Assembly: GCF_021532275.1 (NCBI RefSeq)
Contig: NZ_JACBOT010000021.1
Coordinates: 310,001-374,000, forward strand
Source: Brevibacterium sp. UCMA 11754
GTDB taxonomy: Bacteria > Actinomycetota > Actinomycetes > Actinomycetales > Brevibacteriaceae
DNA length: 64,000 nucleotides
Direction of reading: 5' to 3'
The position numbers were made by a program, and so were the translations under genes. Under the pieces are notes generated by a model. The model made no database searches and was not told where the DNA came from. It saw only the letters and a list, made by a program, of their open reading frames with translations. Positions 1 to 7,008 of this stretch are shown one piece after another; within the stretch, counting starts at the first letter, position 1, and every line of letters starts with the position of its first letter.

Positions 1-1
1 G

Positions 2-547
2 ACCCGGTACGAGTGGAATGATTTTGCCGCCGAGGCGGACTTCGGCATGCTGAATACGCTGGCTGATCGCGGGGTGCCGATCACAGAGGTGATCGCACGG
101 GCGGCCGAATCCGATCCCAGTCACGGCGAAATCATCGCCGCCTACTATGACCGCTTCGACCTGTCCCTGACCGGTCCGATTCAGGGAATGGCCGAGGTCG
201 TCGCCGAGCTCAGGGCCTCCGACGTCAGGCTGCTGGGTCTCTCGAATTGGTCGGCCGAGACCTTCCACCATGCGCCGAAGGTCGCGCCGGCGATCAACGA
301 ACTCGAAGATATCGTGGTCTCGGGGCGGGAGAAGCTGATCAAACCCGACCCTGAGATCTTCCATGTACTGAGCCGACGCTTCGACCTTGTCCCCGAACGA
401 ACGGTCTTCGTCGATGACCTGCCGGCTAACATCGATGCCGCCGAACAGCTCGGCTTCATCGGCCTGCTCTTCACCGATGCCCGGCAGCTGCGAGACGACC
501 TCATAGGCCTCGGACTCCTCTCCTCCCCTGCTGCCGCTGAAAGCTGA
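2..547 (+). CDS. HAD-family hydrolase, 5' truncated by window edge
   Basis: The reading frame is open from the first bases of the window, so the true start and the N-terminal DxD nucleophile motif lie outside. What remains shows HAD motif II (LSNWS), the motif III lysine in KPDPEIF, and motif IV VFVDDLPANIDAA, in the expected order and spacing. These are typical of the haloacid-dehalogenase-like IA subgroup of small-molecule phosphatases and dehalogenases. The substrate cannot be told from sequence. It is a soluble cytoplasmic enzyme with no signal peptide or membrane segment in the visible part. The first in-window ATG (position 47) is internal, because conserved-looking residues precede it. 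The family is certain and the substrate unknown. Confidence 0.85.
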   Translation, partial: TRYEWNDFAAEADFGMLNTLADRGVPITEVIARAAESDPSHGEIIAAYYDRFDLSLTGPIQGMAEVVAELRASDVRLLGLSNWSAETFHHAPKVAPAINELEDIVVSGREKLIKPDPEIFHVLSRRFDLVPERTVFVDDLPANIDAAEQLGFIGLLFTDARQLRDDLIGLGLLSSPAAAES

Positions 548-554
548 GGACGGG

Positions 555-786
555 TCGTTCCCGTTCACACTCGAACTCGAGGAGCACAAGACTTCTGAGC
601 GAATCGAATCCGAGCTCAAAAACCTCGGTCTGGAGTCCAAACACGTCTCGAAGACGGGCCTCGTCACTGTCATCGAGAACGGTCAGGGCCCGACAGTCCT
701 CGCCCGGGCCGACATCGATCGGAACTGCTGCCGCGATCTCCGCCGACGCCTTCGACTGCACCATCGAAGACCTCTTCACGCCCTGA
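555..786 (+). pseudogene. Remnant of M20-family amidohydrolase
   Basis: One plus-strand frame from about 564 reads TLELEEHKTSERIESELK, then GLVTVIENGQGPTVLARADID. This is the characteristic start of M20D amidohydrolases (HPELS-x-EEH, the LARADxDALPI region). At about 720 the match jumps by one frame to GTAAAISADAFDCTIEDLF and a stop at 784-786, which resembles the extreme C-terminus of the same family. The zinc-ligand core is missing. The simplest reading is an internal deletion that joined the N-terminal and C-terminal ends, leaving about 75 codons of a roughly 400-codon gene. No start codon or ribosome binding site is evident. The family assignment is from memory of the motif and not from a search. 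Confidence 0.5.
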
Positions 787-812
787 ACCGAGCCCAGATC
801 AATGCGGCTGCC

Positions 813-1382
813 TCAGGCGGTGGCCGACCGCACCACGCGTGCCGGTGATCCGACCACGACGGTTCCTCCACGCACGTCCTTGGTCACGACCGAGGCCGCC
901 GCAACCACGGCGTTGTCGCCGATGGTCACGCCGGGAAGAATGGTCACATTCGAACCGATCCAGACGTTGCGCCCGATGACGATGGGTGCCGGGTGCATGT
1001 CGGCACGACGATCCGGGTTGATGTCGTGGTTGAGGGTCGCCAGAACCGTGTTGTGGCCGATGAGGCTGTCGTCGCCGATGGTGATTCCACCCTGGTCTTG
1101 GAAGCTGCATCCGGAATTGATGAAGACCCGTCGACCTATCGTCGTATTCTTCCCGAAGTCGGTGTGAAACGGCGGGAACATCGTGACTGTCTTGTCCACT
1201 GGTTTCCCAATCAGCGCAGTCAGCAGCTGCCGAACCTCGTCTGGCTCGTGATACGAACCGTTGAGCTCGGCGGTGATGCGCAGCGCCTCTTGGCTGCTGC
1301 GGTGCATGACCGCGTGCAGGGGCGAATCGCCGACGATTGTCTCACCGTTATTGAGTGCTTTGACCAGATCTTTGAGTTCCAC
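813..1382 (-). CDS. Hexapeptide-repeat sugar O-acetyltransferase (Maa/LacA type)
   Basis: This 189-aa protein has left-handed beta-helix hexapeptide repeats in its C-terminal half: NTTIGRRVFINSGCSFQ, ITIGDDSLIGHNTVL, IVIGRNVWIGSNVTILPGVTIGDNAVVAAASVVTKDV. It also has the NHDINPDRR segment carrying the catalytic histidine of maltose/galactoside acetyltransferases. It would transfer acetyl from acetyl-CoA to a sugar hydroxyl in the cytoplasm. The longest frame starts at 1418. I prefer the GTG at 1382, because AAAGG precedes it by seven bases while the 1418 ATG has no visible ribosome site. It is convergent with the M20 remnant. The exact acceptor is not predictable. Confidence 0.85.
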   Translation of the reverse strand: MELKDLVKALNNGETIVGDSPLHAVMHRSSQEALRITAELNGSYHEPDEVRQLLTALIGKPVDKTVTMFPPFHTDFGKNTTIGRRVFINSGCSFQDQGGITIGDDSLIGHNTVLATLNHDINPDRRADMHPAPIVIGRNVWIGSNVTILPGVTIGDNAVVAAASVVTKDVRGGTVVVGSPARVVRSATA

Positions 1383-1436
1383 ACTGACCAACCTTTCGCG
1401 TTTCTCGCTTTCCTGCATTTTCGGCGGGAATGATGC

Positions 1437-2459
1437 TCAGGGTTTGAGCAGAACTTTGATCGCCTCACGCTTGTCCATTGCGGCATATGCCTCGGCGGCC
1501 CGATCCAGTGTCATCGTCTGGTCGAAGACCTTGCCAGGATCGATGGTGCGGCTCCAGATGAGGTCGATGAGTTCGGGCAGGAATCGACGCACCGGAGCCG
1601 GGCCGCCATGCAGATGGACAAGACCGAAGAAGAGTTCACCGCCGGGCAGTTCGACATCGTGCGAAACGCCCACATATCCCACGTGGCCTCCGGGACGTGT
1701 GGAGCGGATCGCCTGCATCATCGATTCCTGTGAGCCGACAGCTTCGATGGTGCTGTCGGTGCCGAGTCCGTCGGTGAGCTCCTTGACCTTGGCCACACCG
1801 TCATCGCCGCGTTCTTCGACGATATGGGTCGCGCCGAATTCACGTGCGAGTTTCTGCCGGTCCTTGTGGCGGCTCATGGCGATGATCGTCTCGGCGCCCA
1901 TCTGCTTCGCGGCGAGGATCCCCATCAGGCCGACTGCGCCGTCGCCGATGACGGCGACAGATCTGCCGGGTCCAACCTCGGCAGCGTCAGCTGCGAACCA
2001 GCCGGTGCCCAGCACGTCCGAGGCGGCCAGGAGCGATGGGATGAGGTCCTCATCGGGCTGCCCGGGTGTGGCGACGAGAGTGCCGTCGGCATGCGGAATA
2101 CGAGCGTATTCGGCCTGAGTGCCGATGCCGCCGTCAACGAATTCCCCGTTCACGCACCTGGACTGGTAGCCGGCGGTGCAGATCGGGCAGGTGTTGTCGG
2201 AGATGACGAAGGATCCGACGACGAAGTCTCCGAGTTTGACCGTGTTGACCTGGTCTCCGATCTGTTCGACGATGCCGACGTATTCGTGGCCCATGAGCTG
2301 CTGATCCGGGGTGTCGGCACCGCGGTAGGGCCAGAGGTCGGACCCGCAGACACAGGCAGCCACGATCTTGATGACCGCGTCAGTGGGTTCCTGAATCTCA
2401 GGGTCGACTCGTTCTTCGACTCGAACGTCGCCGGGGCCGTGCATGATGATTCCGCGCAT
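1437..2459 (-). CDS. Zinc-dependent alcohol dehydrogenase (MDR superfamily)
   Basis: This 340-aa medium-chain dehydrogenase has the catalytic-zinc ligand region CVCGSDLWPYRG, the GHEYVGIVEQIG signature, and the structural-zinc loop TCPICTAGYQSRC. The loop has three visible cysteines, as in one MDR subgroup. Its Rossmann motif is VIGDGAVGLMGILAAKQMGA. It should oxidise an alcohol or reduce an aldehyde with NAD(P). The start is secure because AAGGAG lies six bases before the ATG. The leader just upstream carries three tandem 16-bp repeats. The gene lies downstream of, and in the same direction as, a decayed cupin and an XRE regulator, so the three probably formed one operon controlled by the regulator. 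The substrate is unknown. Confidence 0.9.
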   Translation of the reverse strand: MRGIIMHGPGDVRVEERVDPEIQEPTDAVIKIVAACVCGSDLWPYRGADTPDQQLMGHEYVGIVEQIGDQVNTVKLGDFVVGSFVISDNTCPICTAGYQSRCVNGEFVDGGIGTQAEYARIPHADGTLVATPGQPDEDLIPSLLAASDVLGTGWFAADAAEVGPGRSVAVIGDGAVGLMGILAAKQMGAETIIAMSRHKDRQKLAREFGATHIVEERGDDGVAKVKELTDGLGTDSTIEAVGSQESMMQAIRSTRPGGHVGYVGVSHDVELPGGELFFGLVHLHGGPAPVRRFLPELIDLIWSRTIDPGKVFDQTMTLDRAAEAYAAMDKREAIKVLLKP

Positions 2460-2469
2460 AGGTGTCTCC

Positions 2470-2517
2470 TTGAATTGTGGTGGTGTTGAATTGTGGTGGT
2501 GTTGAATTGTGGTGGTG
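2470..2517 (-). repeat. Three tandem 16-bp repeats in the ADH leader
   Basis: On the plus strand the unit TTGAATTGTGGTGGTG occurs exactly three times head to tail (2470-2485, 2486-2501, 2502-2517). On the coding strand the block ends directly at the AAGGAG ribosome site of the alcohol dehydrogenase gene, so copy-number change would alter the 5' leader length. Confidence 0.95.
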
Positions 2518-2555
2518 TCAGAGCCGATGTCGGCGCTGGGTACTGTCAGCCCGGG

Positions 2556-2699
2556 TCAGGGGCGGTGGTAATCCTCGTCGGCCACGTGTTCGAGCCAGGC
2601 TGTGTGACCACCGGATGCGAAGCGGACCCGGGCGACGACCATCGACTGTCCGGGAGGGTTCTTCACGGTCGGAGTGGTGGGGAGGATCGTGTGCGACAT
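2556..2699 (-). pseudogene. Internally deleted cupin, 47-codon remnant
   Basis: A short frame begins MSHTILPTTPTVKNPPGQ and continues VVARVRFASGGHTAWLEHVADEDY before a stop. The first part matches my memory of small cupins found beside XRE regulators and alcohol dehydrogenases, and VRFAxGxxTAW is the first cupin strand. The metal-binding H-x-H and second cupin motif are absent, and the end EHVADEDY resembles the usual C-terminus. An in-frame internal deletion explains this. A good ribosome site (AAAGGAA, seven bases before the ATG) is intact, and the start lies four bases after the stop of the XRE gene. A short protein may therefore still be made, but it is unlikely to be an active cupin. Confidence 0.5.
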
Positions 2700-2702
2700 G
2701 AG

Positions 2703-3605
2703 TCATTTCCTTTCGGCAGCCGATGCATCGCCTGCAGGAGGCGCAGAATCGAACTGCGTCTTGTTCCAAGAGGCAAGCAGTTGAAGTTTCTGATGGGACT
2801 CCGAACCGGGTTCGGCCGTGTAGATGTAGAGGGCGAGTCCCTCCTCGGCGGTGACGCTCAGCTCCTCGTAGGCCAGGTTCAGTTCGCCGACTTCCGGATG
2901 GTTGAAGCGCTTCGTGCCCGAGCCATGCGTGCGCACGTCGTGAGCGGCCCACAGTTCTCGGAAGGTCTCGCTCTGGGTGGAGAGCTCACCGACGAGATCC
3001 TGGATGCCGCGGTGGTGCGGATCCTTCCCGGCCGCATTGCGGATGATCGCCACACACATCTGGGCGAACATATCCCAGTCCGGGTAGAAGTCCCGCGAAG
3101 CCGGGTCGAGGAATTGGAATCGCGCGAGGTTGGGGGTGCGACCACCGTCGCCGATGACCGGGGAGTAGAACGCTCTGCCGAGTTCGTTGATGGCGACGAT
3201 GTCCTGGACATCATTGCGGACGAAAGCGACGGAATCCTTGATCGACTCGAGCACCCAGTGCAATGTTTCGTGGGGCGGCTTGGCCGGTGAAGTCGGCCGC
3301 CGGTGCCTGCCCGAGGTGGGAATGCCGTCAGCTGCCCGTGCGAGGTCGACGAGGTGGCCCCGTTCCGTCTCATTGAGCATCAGTGCCGAGGCGAGCGCGT
3401 CCAGTACGGACGCCGATGCCCCGCAGATCGCTCCACGTTCGAGCTTCGAGTAGTACTCCACACTCAACCCGGCGAGAGTGGCGACCTCGCTGCGACGCAG
3501 CCCGGGCACCCTCCGGTTGCCGTAGGACGGGAGCCCGACTTGATCGGGCGTGATCTTCGCCCGGCGCGACATCAGGAACTCGCGTACCTCTGCTCGGTTG
3601 TCCAT
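2703..3605 (-). CDS. XRE-family regulator with MmyB-like ligand domain
   Basis: This 300-aa protein has an N-terminal helix-turn-helix (about residues 10-75: VREFLMSRRAKITP, RRVPGLRRSEVATLAGLSVEYYSKLERG). An MmyB-like C-terminal domain follows, with the hallmarks ALVRNDVQDIVAINELGRAFYSP-type and FNHPEVGELNLAYEELSV. In this family the C-terminal domain binds a fatty-acid-like or other small ligand and modulates DNA binding. Such regulators usually control an adjacent dehydrogenase/oxidoreductase gene. Here a cupin remnant and a zinc alcohol dehydrogenase lie immediately downstream on the same strand. No clear ribosome site precedes the ATG, so translation may be leaderless. Confidence 0.9.
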   Translation of the reverse strand: MDNRAEVREFLMSRRAKITPDQVGLPSYGNRRVPGLRRSEVATLAGLSVEYYSKLERGAICGASASVLDALASALMLNETERGHLVDLARAADGIPTSGRHRRPTSPAKPPHETLHWVLESIKDSVAFVRNDVQDIVAINELGRAFYSPVIGDGGRTPNLARFQFLDPASRDFYPDWDMFAQMCVAIIRNAAGKDPHHRGIQDLVGELSTQSETFRELWAAHDVRTHGSGTKRFNHPEVGELNLAYEELSVTAEEGLALYIYTAEPGSESHQKLQLLASWNKTQFDSAPPAGDASAAERK

Positions 3606-3720
3606 GTCATCAAGACTAGACTCGCCTCGAGCCGAGAGGGATACCCTGTCAAGGCACCCCTCGCCAGGACTTCCCCCGACGTCTCACGATGGCATCCATT
3701 CGACTTCGTGATGGTGCTTT

Positions 3721-4239
3721 TCAGGCCGCCTCGGAGTTCTTCCCGAGCGAGAACTCGTCCTTCATCGCTGTCAACGTCCCGTGGATGTTCAGTCTCTGGA
3801 AGTCTGCGAAGAGTCTGCCGCTGGTGAGTACACGGTCGACGATCGCCGCGAACCAGTCGGGCCATGCTGTGCGGTCGTCGTTCCAGGTCTCGGTGACTCG
3901 TGTGCGCCCGTCGATGTCCTCGAACTCATAGATCCAGGTGGCGATGCCGGCACGGAGCTTCGGTGAGCCGGCACCGATCTTGCGTACCTTGAAGGCGAAC
4001 CGTTCACCCGGATCCGAGGCTGTGACGACGCATTCGGTGACCCACCCCGCCCGGCCCCGATGATTGCTTCCCTCGAAGACTTCGCCGACCTGCAGCGGCC
4101 GAGAGTCTGCCGGCGTGTGTGCGCCGATGTTCTCCGGACTCCAACGCGGCATCTGCGTCGGATCGGCCACCTGCTCCCACAGGGTGAGTGCGTCGACGTC
4201 GATGATCATGGCGTCGCTGACCTGCATTGTGCGCTTCAT
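3721..4239 (-). CDS. SRPBCC-family (START-like) protein
   Basis: This 172-aa single-domain protein starts MKRTMQVSDAMIIDVDALTLWEQVADPTQMPRWSPE. That is the classic opening of polyketide-cyclase/START-like SRPBCC proteins, in which a hydrophobic cavity binds a lipid or small aromatic. Later segments GWVTECVVTASDPGERFAFKV and WIYEFEDIDGRTRVTETW are the paired beta-strands of the same fold. The frame extends further upstream (to 4395), but I chose 4239 because AAGGAG lies immediately before this ATG at good spacing. No partner enzyme is adjacent, so the function cannot be specified beyond the fold. Confidence 0.85.
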   Translation of the reverse strand: MKRTMQVSDAMIIDVDALTLWEQVADPTQMPRWSPENIGAHTPADSRPLQVGEVFEGSNHRGRAGWVTECVVTASDPGERFAFKVRKIGAGSPKLRAGIATWIYEFEDIDGRTRVTETWNDDRTAWPDWFAAIVDRVLTSGRLFADFQRLNIHGTLTAMKDEFSLGKNSEAA

Positions 4240-4300
4240 CTGATCTCCTTCCTCGCTTACGTCCACCCTACTGTCGCGAGCGTGGAGTACCCTGAAATCC

Positions 4301-4798
4301 ATGCCACCGAACGCGACTTCCCGCTTGAGATTCCGTGAGATGTCAACGGACGATCTCGACGAAATGGCGGACCTCCTCGGCGACCCCCGGGTCATGGAGT
4401 ACTACCCGCACCCCAAGAATCGCACTGAAGCCGCTGGGTGGATCGATTGGAACGTGCGCAACTATGCCGAATACTGTCACGGGCTCTGGGTCATAGAGAC
4501 GCATGCCGGCGAATTCATCGGAGACTGCGGCCTTACCTGGCAGAAGGTCGATGATACACGCGGCCTGGAACTCGGATACCACGTGAAGAGTTCAGCCCAG
4601 AAGTTCGGCTATGCCACAGAGGCGGCCATTGCCTGTCGCGACTACGCCGGTTCACATGCGCTGGCGTCTCGTTTGGTCTCGATCATCCACCAGGACAACA
4701 GATCCTCCCAGCGGGTGGCTGAGAAGGTCGGCATGAGACTCGATCGATCACTGCGCCACGCATCGCCGGTCCACCTCGTCTTTACCATGGAGCTGTGA
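4301..4798 (+). CDS. GNAT acetyltransferase, RimJ/RimL type
   Basis: This 165-aa protein begins with a substrate-loop pattern (SRLRFREMSTDDLDEMADLLGDPRVMEYYP). It has the GNAT central strands and the acetyl-CoA region QKFGYATEAAIACRDYA (the Q/R-x-x-G-x-A/G pyrophosphate loop, Q-K-F-G-Y-A here). It ends with the VSIIHQDNRSSQRVAEKVGMRL helix common in RimJ/RimL relatives. It would acetylate an amine, either a protein N-terminus or a small molecule. No strong ribosome site is present. Its 3' end overlaps the convergent LysR gene by 51 bp. It is divergent from the SRPBCC gene across a gap of about 60 bp. Confidence 0.85.
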   Translation: MPPNATSRLRFREMSTDDLDEMADLLGDPRVMEYYPHPKNRTEAAGWIDWNVRNYAEYCHGLWVIETHAGEFIGDCGLTWQKVDDTRGLELGYHVKSSAQKFGYATEAAIACRDYAGSHALASRLVSIIHQDNRSSQRVAEKVGMRLDRSLRHASPVHLVFTMEL

Positions 4799-5710
4799 GG
4801 GCGCCGGTTGAGTGCCACGCTGCCCCAGGAGAGCCTTTTCATGAGCAACCGTCTGATCCCGCAGGGCCTGGACGACGGCGGCAACGGCGGGGCGGCGCAT
4901 CGAGTCGGGCCGCAGCACCATCCAATAGGGAAGCCGTTCCGACAGGGTCTCCGGTAAGAGTCGGACCAGGTCGGCATGCAGGTCACCCATGAAACAGGGC
5001 AGGAAGCCGATCCCCGCACTGGCGCGTGTGGCTTCCACGTGGACGAAAACATTGGTCGAGGACAATCCGTCTTTCATCGTGGGGACCAGGCGACGCGGGG
5101 CGTCGAGGTCGTCGACTTGGAGCATGGAGTCTACGAAGTAGACCAGTCGATGTTCAACCAATTCCTCGACCGTTGCCGGTGTGCCCTGTTCAGCCAGATA
5201 GTCCTTTGAGGCATACATGCCCAATTCGTAGTCGCCGAGTTTGAACGCTTCAGCGCGGTGCACCTGCGGCTCGCCCACCACGACTTCGATATCCAACCCG
5301 GATCGCTGCTGCAGAGCCTGGCGGGTCACGGTCACGATCTCCACGCTGAGTCCGGGATGTCGACTCCGCAGTTTTGCCACGGCCGGGGCCGCCACGTAGG
5401 CGCTGAAGCCGTCCGTGGCTGTCATTCGGACCACTCCGGTGATCGGGTCGGGGGCACGGCCTGGTTCGCCGAGGCTGCGCACCGCATCCTCCACCTGTTC
5501 CGCCACCCGCACTGCCTCTGCACCCAATTCGGTGAGTTCCCAACCGCCGGACGCTCGAGACAGGACACGTCCGCCCAAGGCTTTCTCCAGAGCCGCGATG
5601 CGACGCGAGATGGTCGTGTGATTCAGCCCCAACGTCGCCGCCGCAGTCGTGAACTTGGCTGATCGGGACACCGTGAGCAGCACAAGCAGGTCGTTCGGCT
5701 TCATGTCCAT
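4748..5710 (-). CDS. LysR-family transcriptional regulator
   Basis: This 320-aa regulator opens MDMKPNDLLVLLTVSRSAKFTTAAATLGLNHTTISRRIAALEKALGGRVLSR, the canonical LysR helix-turn-helix (residues about 3-60). The remainder is a periplasmic-binding-like effector domain (FVDSMLQVDDLD, SSTNVFVHVEATRASAGIGFLPCFMGD). I moved the start from 5788 to 5710, where the HTH begins and a TAATAT-like hexamer sits about 15 bases upstream, suggesting a leaderless or very short leader. The last 17 codons run into the convergent GNAT gene. The tail VDRRCVAQ is not recognisable as family sequence. The target gene is not evident. Confidence 0.88.
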   Translation of the reverse strand: MDMKPNDLLVLLTVSRSAKFTTAAATLGLNHTTISRRIAALEKALGGRVLSRASGGWELTELGAEAVRVAEQVEDAVRSLGEPGRAPDPITGVVRMTATDGFSAYVAAPAVAKLRSRHPGLSVEIVTVTRQALQQRSGLDIEVVVGEPQVHRAEAFKLGDYELGMYASKDYLAEQGTPATVEELVEHRLVYFVDSMLQVDDLDAPRRLVPTMKDGLSSTNVFVHVEATRASAGIGFLPCFMGDLHADLVRLLPETLSERLPYWMVLRPDSMRRPAVAAVVQALRDQTVAHEKALLGQRGTQPAPSQLHGKDEVDRRCVAQ

Positions 5711-5827
5711 ATCTGCAATATTAGGCAGAGAGGACTCCGAAATGGGTCGAAGAGCCGCAACGTCTGTGCATGAATGCTCACCACCCACGCAGAACGATCG
5801 GACTCAACTGTTCAGAATCGGTACTGT

Positions 5828-6361
5828 TCAGAATCGGTCAAAGGGACCTGCGTATTGGAATGTTCCGCCCTGACCGTCATAGTCCGAGAGTGTGCGGATC
5901 TGGAAGTAGTCGCCCCACTCGGACTCCGGTGAGCAGACTGCAGTCGCCGAGGCTGGGACGAAACCGAAGCGCGCGTAATAGGCAGGCTCTCCGAGCAGGG
6001 CGACAACTGTCTCACCTCGTGCATCTGCAGCACCGAGTACCGCATGCATCAGGGCGGAACCGACACCTCTTCCCTGCTGCCCGGGTTGGACACTGACCGG
6101 TCCGATGCCAAGAGCTGGGGAGGAATCGATGTGAGCACGCGTGGCCAGAACGTGCCCGATGATCACGTCGTCTTCTACGGCGACGAGAGAGAACTCGGGG
6201 ATCCACGCGGCGTCGTCTCGAAGCCACGAGATCAGGGTCGCTTCCCCAGGATCTCCGCCCGGCTCCACCGGTGGAGCGCTGTGCTCTGCGCCGCGAAATG
6301 CGGCCGCAGTCACGGCGCGGATGGCTTCGATGTCGCCGGAACGTTCCCGTCTGATCAGCAT
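5828..6361 (-). CDS. GNAT acetyltransferase, YhbS-like
   Basis: This 177-aa protein begins MLIRRERSGDIEAIRAVTAAAFRG. It carries the acetyl-CoA motif GPVSVQPGQQGRGVGSALM and the following EPAYYARFGFVPAS segment that typifies YhbS/COG3153 acetyltransferases. The substrate is unknown. The longest frame starts at 6400, but the first 13 residues there do not look like the family, so 6361 is preferred. The ribosome site is weak in either case. It lies back to back on the same strand with a dihydrofolate-reductase-like gene that ends 39 bases upstream of the chosen start. Confidence 0.85.
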   Translation of the reverse strand: MLIRRERSGDIEAIRAVTAAAFRGAEHSAPPVEPGGDPGEATLISWLRDDAAWIPEFSLVAVEDDVIIGHVLATRAHIDSSPALGIGPVSVQPGQQGRGVGSALMHAVLGAADARGETVVALLGEPAYYARFGFVPASATAVCSPESEWGDYFQIRTLSDYDGQGGTFQYAGPFDRF

Positions 6362-6400
6362 GGAAGTCAGGCTACCGTGCACCGATGCGCACTCGGACAC

Positions 6401-6964
6401 TCAACGCCTTGTCTCGTATCGAGTCAGGAGAACACCGTTGGGAAACGACTGTGTTCCCACCAGATTCACATTCACCCAGCTGTCCAGGTGTGTGAAGAAC
6501 GGCGTACCACCGCCCACCAGGACGGGGTAGGTGACAAGAATGTACTCATCGATCAGTCCGGCCCGCATGGCCGCGGAAGCAAGCGTGGCGCCCACGATGT
6601 CCATGGGACCACCACCGTCTGACTTGAGCCGAGTGATCTCAGCAGCGGCATCGCCGGAGAACAGCCGCGCGTTCCAGTCGACCGCGCTGATCGTCGAGGA
6701 GAACACCACCTTCGGCATGTCCAGCCACCTGCGCGCATACTCAAGTTCTGCTGGTGTGGCCCCAGGCTGCTGGGCTGCCGTCGGCCAGTGAGAACTCATC
6801 GCCTCCCAGAGTCGCCGACCGTACAGCGCCAGCTCAGTCGCACCCACCCGATCGGACCACCACTGGAACACCTCGTCATTCGGCGTGGTCCAGCCAAGAT
6901 CATCTTCAGGCGCGGCGACGTAGCCGTCCAGGCTCACATTCATCGCAAAGGTCAGTTTCCGCAT
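6401..6964 (-). CDS. Dihydrofolate reductase family protein (RibD C-terminal domain)
   Basis: This 187-aa protein starts MRKLTFAMNVSLDGYVAAPEDDLGW. It continues with ALYGRRLWEAM, PKVVFSSTIS, PMDIVGATLASAAMRAGLIDEYILVTYPVLVGGGTPFF, the standard signature chain of YwjB/YyaP-like stand-alone RibD-C proteins. These bind NADPH and reduce an unknown substrate, and they are not the essential folate enzyme. A GAGAGG ribosome site lies upstream of the 6964 ATG, while the longer frame to 6982 adds six residues with no site. Its function in the cell is undetermined. Confidence 0.88.
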   Translation of the reverse strand: MRKLTFAMNVSLDGYVAAPEDDLGWTTPNDEVFQWWSDRVGATELALYGRRLWEAMSSHWPTAAQQPGATPAELEYARRWLDMPKVVFSSTISAVDWNARLFSGDAAAEITRLKSDGGGPMDIVGATLASAAMRAGLIDEYILVTYPVLVGGGTPFFTHLDSWVNVNLVGTQSFPNGVLLTRYETRR

Positions 6965-7008
6965 GACATCGGCACCTCTCAAGTCGGCAGCCGCTGGTGC
7001 AGAAGAGT

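Noticed and set aside
501-779. 92-codon minus-strand frame opposite the M20 remnant
   Set aside because: No homology seen; the plus strand carries the recognisable amidohydrolase motifs.
2583-2588. CACGTG motifs outside the island (for example near 2583, 20347 and 31620)
   Set aside because: Flanking bases do not match parS; these are chance hexamers.
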